A program made the position numbers and the translations under genes. Source: Zygaena filipendulae (Eukaryota; Arthropoda; Insecta; Lepidoptera; Zygaenidae). Taken from it: a stretch of DNA of 64,000 nt. Below are positions 37,028 to 49,222 of the stretch, in pieces; the stretch's first letter is position 1, and the number at the start of each line of letters is the position of its first letter. The notes beneath the pieces are model-generated. The model had not been told where the DNA came from. It searched no databases and worked only from the letters and a program-made list of their open reading frames with translations. The stretch covers positions 4,533,501 through 4,597,500 of the forward strand of contig OU015662.1 in assembly GCA_907165275.2 (NCBI GenBank). The letters are read 5' to 3'.

Positions 37028-37350
37028 GTAGCTGTTCCCCGCGATTTCACCCGCGTTAATTTTGGAGTTCCCGCTGGGGTTCCGGAACAAAAAGTGTACC
37101 CTATGTCCCTCTCTGTACCCCTGGCAACGTGTAGTACCTATACCTATGCAAAATTTAATGCACTTTTTCCGACACTTCCAACAATTATCGTTATATTTTA
37201 ACCAATTTACATAAAACCTTGACCTTATAAATCACTCTATCGATTTGTGACAACCGTAAAAAAAATTCATTCAGTACCTACCTAGTTTTTGAGTTTATCG
37301 CGAACAGACAGACGCGGCGGAGGACTTTGTTTCATAATATGTAGGTTGTA
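37028..37350 (-). mobile_element. Helitron-like repeat, interrupted or recombinant
   Basis: TAGCTGTTCCCCGCGATTTC to CCCCTGGCAACGTGTAG is one subfamily. After a roughly 85-bp AT-rich gap, a second subfamily's 5' half follows (TAAATCACTCTATCGATTTG, AACAGACAGACGCGGCGGAG). Confidence 0.5.
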
Positions 37351-37435
37351 TGGGGTGTATTGACAAAAAGGGTGTATTGACAAAAAACAATAATTATAAA
37401 TCATAAACATAATAATCCCAAATCCTTAATATTTA

Positions 37436-37612
37436 AACATGCGTATGAAGTTATTTGTTTGTTTGTTACGCTTTCGAGCTTTAACTACTCAGCCGATCAT
37501 CGTGTATTTCTCATATCTAGGTACTACACGTTGTCAGCGGTACAGAGAAGGACAAAGAATAGGTACTTTATAACGGAATTTCTGCGGGAAGTCCGAAATT
37601 AACGCTAGTTTA
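37436..37612 (+). mobile_element. Helitron-like repeat, 3' end lost
   Basis: CATGCGTATGAAGTTATTTG, TTTGTTTGTTACGCTTTCGA and GGTACAGAGAAGGACAAAGA, ending near AACGCTAGTTTA. Confidence 0.5.
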
Positions 37613-38208
37613 TATATTAAACAATTTACCTATATTTATAATGTGAAACAAGCGTGATGAAGAATTAGATAAGTATAAGAACTGAAACACTTATTATTTT
37701 TGATAAGAACTATGCATTAAAATGATAATTAATTATATAGCAAAAATGAGTTGAAAAACAACTAGCGTAGAAGTTACTACCTTCTATACCTACTTTTGTA
37801 GCACATTTATTAAAAAAAAAACAAGTAGGTTTTGCGGAAACATCATTCTTCGTTAAATTCCACCACAATGAACATCCATCTTCGTATTAATATTTCCTCT
37901 AACATTTCTGTCAAGATTCCACTTAAACTCGCTGCTACGTAGGTAGCTGGTACTTACTAGAGATGTGTGGCACTCATGAAATTGTTATTATCTCTAACGC
38001 CGGAGTGCGGACAAATCAAAACGAAATCAACATCGGTTACTTTTGCCATTCGCACCCTTATCAAACCCCGGACGGGTCAGCTTCGGAATAATGGGAAAAC
38101 TTGTTTTGAGAGTGCTCCTTCCACTGGTTTGGTATTAGGTGGATACTATTTGAATAATTCTCACTGACATAATTCTTTTTTGAAATAGATTTATATTGAC
38201 TGTATAGT

Positions 38209-38706
38209 TGTCCACTAAACGGACGAATAATCAATAATCGTCCGCTAAACGCAAAATTTAATGATCTTTCCTATCGTTATTTTCTTGTTAAGTAGGTACT
38301 CGAATTGTACGCCGATAGAAAAAACGTTTTATATGATATACACTTTTTGTCTAAAAATAAATTGTATATGTCACTGTAAAATTGTAAATACCGTTAGATT
38401 ATAATCTATCTCGCAAGATTCTAAATTATCAAAAGATCGTGAACTGTAACACTGACTTCTTCAGCGGTGCCTAACCTAACCATAATTATAATCTACTGAA
38501 AAATAATGCGTAAAATGCATAAAATTGTAAGAAATATGTTACGGCCCACAATCTTTTGACAGTTTACAATCTCGCGAGATAGATTATAATTTAACGGTAC
38601 TTAGAATTGTAAGGTGATGTTACAATATATTGATAACGTCTTTTGTGAATTTGTATAGTTTAGTGAATCGTGGACGACTAATAATAATCCGATTAGTGGA
38701 CGATTA
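38209..38706. repeat. Outer inverted repeat enclosing a MITE
   Basis: TTGTCCACTAAACGGACGAA (38207-38226) is imperfectly inverted at about 38669-38706 (CGACTAATAATAATCCGATT). Each arm holds two GTCCRCTAA-like words. About 500 bp overall; it encloses the foldback at 38369-38624. Confidence 0.5.
38369..38624. mobile_element. Foldback MITE with ~82-85-bp arms
   Basis: The left arm 38369-38450 includes AGATTATAATCTATCTCGCA. The right arm 38538-38624 is its inverse, with CTCGCGAGATAGATTATAAT. The loop is about 87 bp, AT-rich. No ORF. Confidence 0.8.
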
Positions 38707-38736
38707 CTTAGAGCAGGCTTTGTTTTCAGATGCGAC

Positions 38737-39019
38737 GCTTATTACACTTTACAATTTGTCAGACACCAATTTAGGAAATCGAAAGAAAGAATCGAAGTTA
38801 CAACAGTTGGTTCCGATTTAAGATCACTGAGTGAGAGAGAGAGCGAGTGATCACACTATGTCATTACAATGTTCACGTCATTAAAATGTCCTCTGGAGTG
38901 GTCGATTTAGGGTACAATTTTAGTGTAGATAGTGTGATCACTCGCTCTCTCTCTCTCACTCACTGATCCTAAATTATATCCTATTGAGATTCCCTAAATT
39001 GGAAATAGCGTAATAAGCC
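38737..39019. mobile_element. Foldback element with (GA)n core arms
   Basis: GATCACTGAGTGAGAGAGAG to GCGAGTGATCACACTAT (38823-38860) pairs with its inverse at 38929-38968. Outer ends GCTTATTAC..ACCAATTTAGG (38738-38774) pair with CCTAAATTGG..GTAATAAGC (38993-39018). The arms differ in length by insertions. Confidence 0.7.
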
Positions 39020-39771
39020 AAACACGAAAAGCGTTTACCCAAAGCCACTACCATGCCGACAAAAACTGGGTAAACATGAAGCAGTCTTTGCACTGCAATG
39101 CTCACTGTTTGCTAACGAAAATGAGTTTCAGTGGTTGTTCCCGTTAAGAATCCATCCATTCGTCAGCCCTTATTAAAGTTCACTTCTATCGACAGCTAGT
39201 AATTAATTTATTTTAAAAGCACCTACGAAAGTGTCTAAAAAGAAAGATTGGCAACGAGAAAATGTTCTTTAAAGGATGGTATTACTTATATTTTTTTAAT
39301 TACCAATTAGTCACATATAAATGAAGATAAAGACTAAGGTAACGTAGCTGTTTATGAATAATATTGGTTTTTTTTAAGTAGTCCAAATACCGAGTTTGAT
39401 TTGCTTTTTTATTCATTTAAAATCCAATTAACACACAGAAACATCTGCTTACCAGAAGCAGCTAAGGAGGTCGTGTCAAAATGTATAATGAGATGATAGT
39501 TGACACAATAAGGCTAATTGTAGAATAAGTAGGTATTCACTATTTTAGTAACATAGCATTTACCATATACCTTATGTATAACTGAACTAAAACATCGGTG
39601 AGAAATAACTACCTATAAATGATAATTCCGTTTTAGATAGGTGCCTAATAAAGTAATTTTAGGAGATTAATACTGATAGTAACATTTATATACATAGTTC
39701 TAGAATCCAGGCTATACGGACCCATACATAGTCATACATATAATATTGTCTATTAAATTTCATATTTACTA

Positions 39772-39990
39772 CTAGCTGTTCCCCGAGGTTTCACCCCCGA
39801 TAATTACTAATTAGGTACGGAGTTTCCGCGGAATTCCGGGATAAAAGTACCCTATGTGCTTCTGTGTATCTACCCCTGACAACGTGAGTCCAAAAGATAA
39901 TGATCGGATTGATCGGGTAAGTCGTTGAGGTGTGAAAGTGTAACAAACAAGTAAACAAACAAAACAAATTCACTTGCGAAATTTTGATAG
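39772..39990 (-). mobile_element. Helitron-like repeat
   Basis: CTAGCTGTTCCCCGAGGTTT at left; TACCCCTGACAACGTGAGT and GAAAGTGTAACAAACAAGTA within. Confidence 0.6.
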
Positions 39991-40112
39991 TTGCGAATTT
40001 ATCCAAATTTCTATTATCCAAAAGCTTAGTGCGAGTTTTTAACTAGATTACCTATATACATAATATAAATATCATGTGATCACGTGAACTTATGTAGTTG
40101 TATTTACCTAAA

Positions 40113-40304
40113 GGCCGCACTCAGAGTCGTTTTAATGATTATCTACTTAATTTTAAGTACCTTAGGGTTTTTAAAAAACAAACTGCCGCACTCACGACTC
40201 AGGCGATCATTAATGTTAATTGACATTTACCAAATATAACTTAATTAGTTTTCTGAGTTTTATTTAAAAATCTTTACTTAGAATTAAGTAATAATTAAAA
40301 CGAC
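40113..40304. mobile_element. Palindromic MITE (GCCGCACTCAGAGTC family), copy 2, right end lost
   Basis: Starts GGCCGCACTCAGAGTCG and shares the body. The right arm stops at AATTAAAACGAC without CTCTGAGTGCGGC, and the second inner block is altered (CTGCCGCACTCACGACTCAG). Confidence 0.75.
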
Positions 40305-40343
40305 GTAAATGGTTTTTTTAATCATAATTAGGTACGGAATTAA

Positions 40344-40572
40344 TCCTACTTATTATAAATGTGAAAGTGTGGATGTTTGGATGTTTGGAATTTTGGCTAT
40401 TTGGATGTTTGGATGTTTGTTACTCAATCACGCAAAAACGGCTGAACGGATTTGGATGAAATTTGGCATGCACGTTGGCAGGGGTACAGAGAAGGATAGA
40501 GGATATTTTTTATCCCGGAATTCCCGCGGGAACTACGAAATTACCGCGGGTGAAACCGCGGGGCTCAGCTAG
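40344..40572 (+). mobile_element. Helitron-like repeat, best-preserved copy
   Basis: Reads A|TCCTACTTATTATAAATG at the left and CTCAGCTAG|T at the right. The terminal hairpin CCGCGG-GTGAAA-CCGCGG (40544-40561) stands 7 bases before CTAG. TC start, hairpin, CTRR end and insertion between A and T are the Helitron hallmarks. There is no Rep/helicase ORF, so it is non-autonomous. Alternative: 3' tail of an RTE-type LINE; the A/T target and TC end argue against that. Confidence 0.72.
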
Positions 40573-42479
40573 TATAAAAATAGTAATAAAACCAAAATAG
40601 CAAGAAGTACATAGTATGTCTCTAATCTGTAAGTAATAAGGCACAGTAGGTAGGTAGATATATAAATGTACTTAATCATACCACTGCTTTAATATTTTAA
40701 GTAAACTTCGTACGAATACCGTCCGATGAGGGTTCTGTGTAAAGTATTTCAACATTCAACGTGATGTCTTCTCGAATTTTAAATACTTTAAGATATTGGC
40801 TTACTTGCTCTTAAATGCAGGCTCTACAAAGGATTCAGCCGATGGAAACTGCCATATGGTGCAACAAAAGACGCATGCGCAATTTAATAGCATCCTAGTT
40901 TACAAGCTTCGGATCCCATTTATAATATAAAAATATATAGAAAAAACAGCATATTGTCATTCGATAATCCTTTACGTACTCTGAAGATGTCACTGTGAGA
41001 GATCAGCTTTCGCCTAGCCAACAGTATTGGGTTTACTTACGTAACTCAATACAAAATGTAGAGTATTAAATAAACTTCCGTAACGCAAACAATTCCGTGT
41101 ATTAACATGATAAAAATAAAGGTCATTATCGATTGCGTTGTGAGGTACCGACGACCACAGACCGCAAAACAAGGACAAGCGGGGACAAAAGGAACACAGA
41201 TAAATGTCCCATCCCTTAATCACATGCACCAATACACATGGAAAAAAATTGTTTGCTAGAATACGAATAGCGTAATTCGAATGCATTCGTTTGTATTTTG
41301 TACACATTTTCTAATTTGGGCATCACAAAATCTATTTATGTAAGTGGGTATGTTTGCTTACAACCGGTTTACAAAGTATTCTCGTTTAGGATTGATTGTC
41401 AAAATGTACTATTGGAATGTTCCACGAACCGTTCTGAATTCAAACGAGTTCATAGAATGTTGTATTTCAGTCACAGTAATTCCCATTTTAAATTTCATTC
41501 ATTTTCCAAAAGAATTCCTTATCACACAAGTTCACACAAGATGTTTTTTTGTCGTTAATTCAATCTGAAATTTGTAGGGAATGTGAAATAGTGTCGTGTA
41601 AGAGAATTTTAGAGCTCATTAAATAGCTGCGCCGAGAGACCCGTCATTATGGTGGGTTTATTTTGTTTCCCAACATTAGAGTTGGATGTCTTTTATAGTG
41701 CGTGCCTCTCCTGATAATGAATCTCGTGAGTATTCCATTGCGGTGTACCGACATAAAATGTAAAACATTAAACAATAATATTATTGTATTATACACTATC
41801 CCCTTTAACTATTTTAATTAGCTACCTAGTACTTAGTTATTTTGCATAATCATATAAAGTTTTTAATGGCAGAAATAACACTTAACTATATTACACGTAA
41901 CTAGTAGCAACAGTCTATATTAATACACAGCTAGAGTGGGTGGGTAGGTACGTCTGATATTTTACAACTGAAATCATACTGGTTCTGTAGCCTTAATAAT
42001 ATAATACATTTTATTATTATTATTCACTAGATATTGTTTGGTTGCTAAATGTGTGAAATATGTAAAAATTATCAATATGAAATTAATATCAACTCTAAAA
42101 ACAATAACTAAACTTAATCTCGAGCGTAATTTTCAATAACGGAATAACGCGAATACACCCATGTACCTACCTGATATGCATACGAATGCCAACGTCCCAA
42201 AAGGATTAGTATGGGATTATCTTGATCATAATAGTCATCAAGCACCTATCTTTGCTTTTGACAAATGGGTTCAATAGTGTATTCACTATACAATACAGTG
42301 TAGCGATCGATATAGAGAGCCAAGAAACGTTGACAGTGTCTGTACCGAAATTAATTTAAAAGAATTACAACCTATACTCGTATTTCGTATATTTTTTTTT
42401 ATTAATCAAAATTAATCACATTTTTTATGTTTTATTCTATTTTTAAATTTTTTCTTTATTAAGGTTAGCAAAAGTACTC

Positions 42480-42670
42480 CGACGACCAAGATCAGTGCAT
42501 TTGTCTTCATGTTTCCCCAGTAATCAAGAGGTCCCTGGTTGTGTGTGATGAAAAATTTTATAGCTATAGTTTAATATATGAGTACACACCATGTTTATTT
42601 GGTTTTCACGACACAAGCTTATAGCTTAGTGTGGGATCATGTAAATCTGTGTGTCGTGAAATGTCATCTT
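42480..42670 (+). mobile_element. tRNA-derived SINE, family 1 (copy D, decayed)
   Basis: GACGACC head, AATCAAGAGGTCCCTGGTTG where the B box has been deleted, then GGTTTTCACGACACAAGC and GTGTGGGATCATGTAAATCT. Old copy. Confidence 0.7.
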
Positions 42671-42754
42671 TATCGTCACTCTTCAGTTAAAATCACGGTT
42701 TAAAATAGTTCTAATATTTCTACATCATCCTGTATATATCCTGTATATAACTAA

Positions 42755-42962
42755 CTAGTCAATCCCCTACGGTTATACTCGCGTTAATTTCGGAGTTCCC
42801 GTGCAAATTCCGGTCGCAAAAACTGCCTGCTATGTCACTCAGCGACATTGTATAGCTTCCTATAAGTGAAAGAATTTTAAAATAGTTTTCGAGTTCATAC
42901 ATCAGGTATATACAAAGAAACATACGAGAAATCAAATATTTTTTCTATATAATAATAGTATC
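42755..42962 (-). mobile_element. Helitron-like repeat, diverged
   Basis: CTAGTCAATCCCCTACGGTT, AATTTCGGAGTTCCCGTGCA and TATATAATAATAGTATCGA at the 5' end. Confidence 0.5.
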
Positions 42963-42999
42963 GAAAAAATATAACACAGATCTAATGGCAAAGGTGAGC

Positions 43000-45900
43000 A
43001 TTAGGAATAGTGGCTTTCGCGCCGAGTGCCAATAATTGACTATCAAAGTTGATGTATAGCCTTCGAGCTTTGACGGCGTTAGTTGAATGAGTTACGGCCA
43101 GTTCGATTCCTCGGGGTCTTGAACGACTCATCCGTTATGTAGTAGTTACGTAATCGGTGCCTCTCATTTGATTCTTTAAAAGTTAAGATTGGTGAGAATT
43201 TTAAACTGATCTCGCCTTCAGTAGGTAATTACCTACCTAGTATATTCTTAACATTTTAAGGGGTTCCGGATCTCAAAAGGAATAAGGGTTATAGGATCAC
43301 TTCGTTGTTCGTCATGTCTCTGTCACGGTTCAAAATAAAATCACCTAGCAAGTCGGGGTCTGTCTGTCTTTCTTCTTTGTACACAAAAAGCCAGCAAATT
43401 GTAAACGAATAAATTATAAAACTATATAATATTGCCGTGAAATGTAGATTTAAGTTCCTACTTACAATATTTTCTGTTAAAGCAACGTTGTTTTACAATA
43501 TTTCACCCGACTGGCATCATGAACTTTATCACCATTTAGTGAAATTATAATTTGAATAAAGTTTCAAATAAGCTTAAAACTGAAAGTGATTAAAACTCAA
43601 CCAAAATTTAATTTTAAGTCTCATTATGCTTTTAATTTAAGCCTATATTAATGCTAGGCTTGAGTTAAAGTACTATCGATCTAATTGGTAGTGCAAACCG
43701 CTATTCTAGGCTAGATTAATCTAAATAGGGTTACTTTTGAACCTCTTTTCTAAATTTTGTCTTTAAATAATATTCAAGTTAAAAATGGTATTTGTCTTAA
43801 ATAAAGTATCAGGGTTTCAAAGATTCGAAGAAATTATAAATAAGATTGACATTATTGGCATTCGTAAATAGCTTAAGAAGGTATGAATCCTTTAATGAAG
43901 GTCACTCTCGTTAAACATTGAGATACTCCACATAATTTACGGTTCGGTCTACCTAAACATCGGGTGTTATGAAATTTTAATCAAAGTAGGTACGCAGCCC
44001 CTCGGTAAGTACCTATCGCTTGGGATACATTTTCAACGTATTCCCTGTCCCTCTAAAGTAGAGACTCGACAGACACTTTGAGCAACTATTATATTAATAT
44101 CTAGAGGAACTAAGTTGATTTTTCCTTGGCTCGGTAAGAAAAACGTTGGCAACTTAAGCGCGCAGCGTTTCCGTTCAGTGGACTCTCCTTGGCATTTGAA
44201 TATTGTTCTGTTCATATTTCTTTATAACGTCTTCACATACTTTTATTTTAAACTTACCTATATATCTGATATTCTGCTTTAAATTTTTAGATTTAGATTT
44301 AAACAAAAAATGATAGTTTATTTAATTTAGTATCTATACTTGTATTTAGTTTTGATTGTGTATTAGTACCTATCTATAATTAAATTGGCAAAACAGTTCG
44401 TAATAGGTAAAAATTGGAGTGGTAGAGAGTGCCACTATAGCATACGACTCACTAGAAAGTTTTTATTCTGATAACATTGTTAAAGTTACAAACTAATTTC
44501 AATCTCACATAGGTCTAACTAGGTTTTACACAACTATGATTCCTCAGGGAAATCTCTCTAAGTCATAGCTTGATTGTTACAAATTAGTCCCTACTTAAGT
44601 TGAAGTTATTTCAAATATATAGGTAGTTCAATAACCCCATAAAGGACGAAACAGAAAAAAGTAATTTACCCATTTCATCCACAGCGCTGACATCTGCAAG
44701 ATCATTAGTGCTCCCACCGAGTTAAATTAAAAAAAAAAGAATAACACACGCCTCAGGCTGACAGAAATTCATTAATTTTAGTTTGTCATACTCTACCAAT
44801 TCGTTAAATTTATTGCATCTTACTAATACTTAAGTTTCGTTTCCGGCAGTGTGTCGGTAAAAATTATAAAAATGATAGCCCTCCCTAGATTTGGTACGTG
44901 AGTAGCAACTTGCCGACGCATTTATGTGTCAGTTTATCACCAATAACTGTTAACGGCTCTAATCAGGGGACTTATTCCGCATTCGAGTTTGAACTACACT
45001 TCACTTTCGATTTTTAAAACGACTTTTTTCTATTTTGGAGAATGACACGATATAAGTACCTACCTGTATTTTTAGGAAATTAATTTCCTATTTGAGTGAG
45101 TTAAGAGAAAAAAAACTGCTATCAAATCATTTGAACAGCATTAACTGTTAATTCAGCAAAAAATAAAAACGAAATGTATGTAACACTTATTCTGAGATGA
45201 AACTCTGTTAGGTATTTTAACTACTAGGCACTCCAACATGCTAGATCGCTAGATTTTTGTTGTTGACAACAACGCGCGAACCGAGCAAGCACTTTGAGCG
45301 GGCCGCGGCAGCGGCTGGTGATGCACCGAAAATAAACCTCGTTTGCAGCTTACCAAATTTATATTTTTGCTGGCCATAAGTAGCATACAAACTTGCTGCT
45401 CGCTGATAGAATATATTTTCCTGCTAACCAAAACGCAACATAATTATTTTAAAACTAACTTTGCATGCATCTAATATACTTACCTAATAGTTAAATCCGT
45501 TGATAAGAAGTTTTAATAAAAAAAATGTATCATAATTATCTAAAGTCATATAACAATATTTAAAATAAAGTCAATTTACAAAAAAAAGTCACTCAAAAAT
45601 CCGTTAATCGAGTTTACCTTGTGACTTCCGAAATCAGACTATCAGAATACCAATGAAAAAAGTTTTTGAAAAGCTTTTACTATGTTAACAAGGGAAAATA
45701 TTAAAACAAACGGCGCGTGTGGTCGGCATTACTTTAGCCTTTAACTCAATCTGTCAACAGGTTACGGTTAGACGTTAGATACAACACTATAATATATCGC
45801 ATTACATAAGGCAATTTCAAACTGTGATTAGCGACCACGATGATAATCGTATCTTTACAGTAAGGTGAGAATCGTGAGGACTTTTCTATTTAAAACTATG

Positions 45901-47430
45901 TTAGGTAGAAAAAAAAACCAAAAATATGTTTTAACTAAGTACTTACCTAAACTAAAACTTGTATTTTTCAATATGTTCCGCGGTTTTATCAGTAGGTAGG
46001 TAGTTAAAGTTTTCAAATAAGCACAATAACTTTTAACCATTATTAAATTCTTGAAAAATCTTTTTGACGGTTAGGTATGTTTCACAGTAACTTTAAATCA
46101 TAATAAATGATGTTATTTTACGCAGTTTCAGTTCTTCCACAGTATGACTTATTTCTTTCCTATGGTATTATTTATATACTTATACCTACTTATATCAATA
46201 AATATTTCTTTGCCGAGTCACGCATTTATTTTGAGTTTAACTAACATCGTTTTAGCATGTGTGTGTGTGTATGAAAGATAAAGTATAAATTAGTTGCCCA
46301 AACCAAAAAATAATAATTTTGTGAAGGAAGGGGCTTTTACGAAACATATTTATATAGAATCATAAACAATAACGGACTTTCTGGTGTCACATAAAAATAT
46401 ATTCACACATCGATAATGATGGAATAACATTCTAAGCTTTTATATGGTGTTAACAATATTTACTGCTCGCTACGAGTTAGCATCTGGTCTTATAATGTGT
46501 CTAGTAAGTTTCTATACGTTCATAAATACTTATATAACAGCAGCATAAGTATTCTCTCAAAACGCCCGAGGTCAAAATTTAATTATCATGTGTACGAAGA
46601 AAACGATACGCCTTTGTGTAATTTCTGAATAAGTTATAGTAGTAACACGTAAAGTAATAATTCCTGAAGAAACATTATAAATATTAATAAACAATAGTTA
46701 AAATAATGGTGTCGATACTCAACAATAATTTATGTGCGATCGTATATTTATTATATAAATCATAGCGTTAAATTAGAGCCTGTTATCAAACTTGATTTAG
46801 ATGCCAGTTCATTTGTTACGTACAAATTCGTGTTTCATAAGAGACACCGCTTTTAGTTGACCATTAAATGTGGATTTTATTCGAGTTTATATAGTATTTT
46901 GTACAAAGTAGATTAATTTGATTTAATACATCCGTTTATAAGATATGTATTATAATGACTGTATTAATAATACAGACGTTAATAATGTTATAATTTTTGT
47001 ATATTTGATATCTGGAATTATAATTTTTATATAAGACAGTTATAAATTGTATTCAATATTGACAAATGGAATGATTTAATTTTAACATTCGTATTTATGA
47101 AGTACCTAACTATAAATTAAACATATAAAGAGCAATACAAAAACCTATTAGTATTGTTTTCAGTATAGACTATCTACTCGTGTGTTTCAAAATTCAAATA
47201 CGCTGGCGCCCGGTACTTAGGTAAAGTTGTTTTCGCGTTAAAATCGTTGTTATTAATTATTTTAGTGACGTTTAGTTTTCCTATAATATTTATTAATTTC
47301 CTATTTAAATTATTACTAGTTAGTAGGTAATCAGATTGGCGAATTTCAATTTAATCTCTATTAGATAATAAAAAAAAACTCCAAAATAGACAGTCAGTGA
47401 TGGGTTAGACCATGGTTAGACTTTTTTATT
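43000..47430. other. No gene seen
   Basis: Anonymous AT-rich DNA. A GC-richer patch at 45265-45340 (GCGGGCCGCGGCAGCGGCTG) gives a short minus frame without features. No recognisable repeat family. Confidence 0.45.
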
Positions 47431-47432
47431 TT

Positions 47433-48318
47433 TAACCGACTTCCAAAAAGGAGGAGGTTCTATGTTCGATTGTATGTATGTTTTTTTTTTTTTTTTATGT
47501 ATGTTCACCGATTACTCGAAGACGGTTGGACCAATTTCGAAATTTTTTTTTTGTTTGAAAGGGTTTAGTCCCAATTAGGTCCCATTGCCACCAAGTCGCG
47601 ATCTGATGATGGGATCTTGGAGAAATCGAGGAAACTCTTCAAAAATTATAGGCACACCTATAGCGATTTGGGTATTATTTATAGTAAATCGTTCATTTGC
47701 TTTCGAAAAGCACAATTTGAAGAAGTGGAACTGATGATGAAGATCACAGATGGTCATCGGAACTACTCAACAATAATAAGTATTTCGCGGATTCCGATTG
47801 GAGCGATTTCGAAACTTGTTTTTTTGTTTGAAAGGGGATACTCCCAAATTGATTCCATTGTCACCAAGTCGAGATCTGATGATGGGATCTTGGAGTAATC
47901 GAGGGAACTCTTCAAAAATTATAAGTACACCTATAGCGATTTTTGGATTTTTTATAGTAAATCGTTTATTTGCTTTCGGAAAGTAAAATTTGAAGAAGTG
48001 GAACTGATGATGAAGACCACAGATGGTCATCAGAACTACTAAATAATAGGTATTTCACAGATTCCGATTCGTTAACTTTAATATGGTTTCTAAACAATTT
48101 ATGCTCGTCACAATGTATATGGTGAAGTGGAACTGATGATGATGTACAAGGAGAACTCCTCAACAATTAACGTCCCTGCGTCGGGAAAAGCAATATTTTG
48201 TAAAAGGTGATGAGCAGTTGACATTAGGCTATTGTAACTTAGAGAAACTACGAACTAAGTCACTTAAAAGCGAGAAATAAACAAATTTTTAACAAAAAAT
48301 TAAAACCGACTTCCAAAA
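47433..48318 (+). repeat. Composite repeat of 272-bp units (ACCGACTTCCAAAAAGG family)
   Basis: Left end AACCGACTTCCAAAAAGGAG followed by a poly-T stretch. Two near-identical units (about 47516-47788 and 47789-48060) share GATCTGATGATGGGATCTTG, CACACCTATAGCGATTT, and GAAGAAGTGGAACTGATGAT at a period of 272 bp. A third, shortened unit runs to about 48172. A direct copy of the left end (AACCGACTTCCAAAAACACA) is at 48304. Widespread in Lepidoptera by my recollection; class unknown to me. Confidence 0.7.
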
Positions 48319-48322
48319 ACAC

Positions 48323-48663
48323 AAAACCAAAAATCTAAAAATAAAAAGCTAAAAATAACAACATACCGATTTAATCCAAAAGACAAAAACACACGTAATA
48401 TTAATATTGGTTTGTGCTACCACTAAACGGTATGAAGTCGGTGACAAGCCAAATATGGAGGGGGTAGATGGGCTGAGTCGACTCCCGCCACCAGCTTTTT
48501 GTGAACAGGTCAACCCAAGTGGGCAGACACCAGCGGGCTTGTCACCGAATTCAAACCGATTAGTGGTAGCACAAACCAATATTAATATTACGTGTGTTTT
48601 TGTCTTTTGGATTAAATCGGTATGTTGTTATTTTTAGCTTTTTATTTTTAGATTTTTGGTTTT
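48323..48663. mobile_element. Foldback with 128-bp arms and 86-bp loop
   Basis: The left arm 48323-48450 and right arm 48537-48663 are inverse, with few mismatches. Examples are CCGATTTAATCCAAAAGACA and GTGCTACCACTAAACGGT on the left against their inverses on the right. Because of this, near-identical 76-codon frames open on both strands (48349-48579 minus, 48407-48637 plus). They are a by-product of the palindrome, not genes. Confidence 0.85.
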
Positions 48664-48960
48664 TTCCCGTAAGGCATAGTAATTAAGTGGACGGGGATGT
48701 TACCCACCACATTGCCTCTACTTAAGCTCCATCTGACATAAAGAAAGAGGGAACTGTGAGAAGAAACACTGAATTAAATTTTATTACGTAGAAATGGAAG
48801 TGTCTCTAAAGATAGGCAGTAATCAAAAACATAACATGTTGGCTGGATAAACCAACTTGAGATATATATTTTCTAATGTCAAAGTAGATTTTTTTTATTA
48901 AGGTAGCGTTGCTTCAGTTTCATGCCTTACTTCTGCGTTTTTTTTAGTGTCGTAGTGATC

Positions 48961-49222
48961 ACGCAACCATCAAATAAAATAAAATAAAATAAAAATCAAG
49001 CACACTCGCATCCATACATAATTACACATAGGTACATACCCAGATATATGTGTACGCACACGCATACATACGTCATACATATGCTGAGTTGGTGACCCTT
49101 TCGGCAGAGCATGCAAGAGATATTATCTATGTCTCTTTAGATTAGGCACTGTTGATGTTTGTTTCTATTTCATGTGTGTTGTGCTGAAATAAATGTATTT
49201 TCTTCTTCTTCTTCTCCTTCTA
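48961..49222 (+). repeat. LINE or SINE 3' end with (TTC)n tail
   Basis: GTTGTGCTGAAATAAATGTA followed by TTTTCTTCTTCTTCTTCTCC. A polyadenylation-like AATAAA just before a simple tandem tail is typical of CR1-type LINE 3' ends in Lepidoptera. The upstream part includes (AAAAT)n at 48977-48995. No ORF. Confidence 0.5.

Noticed and set aside
43010..43125. tRNA-like GTTCGATTCC box
   Set aside because: There is no A box at the right distance and no SINE body or tail.
47617..48030. Frames of 60-93 codons in the 272-bp units
   Set aside because: The frames are interrupted at different places in each unit and shift between strands; consistent with noncoding repeat.
48349..48637. Mirrored 76-codon frames on both strands
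   Set aside because: They are the two arms of one palindrome and share no protein family.
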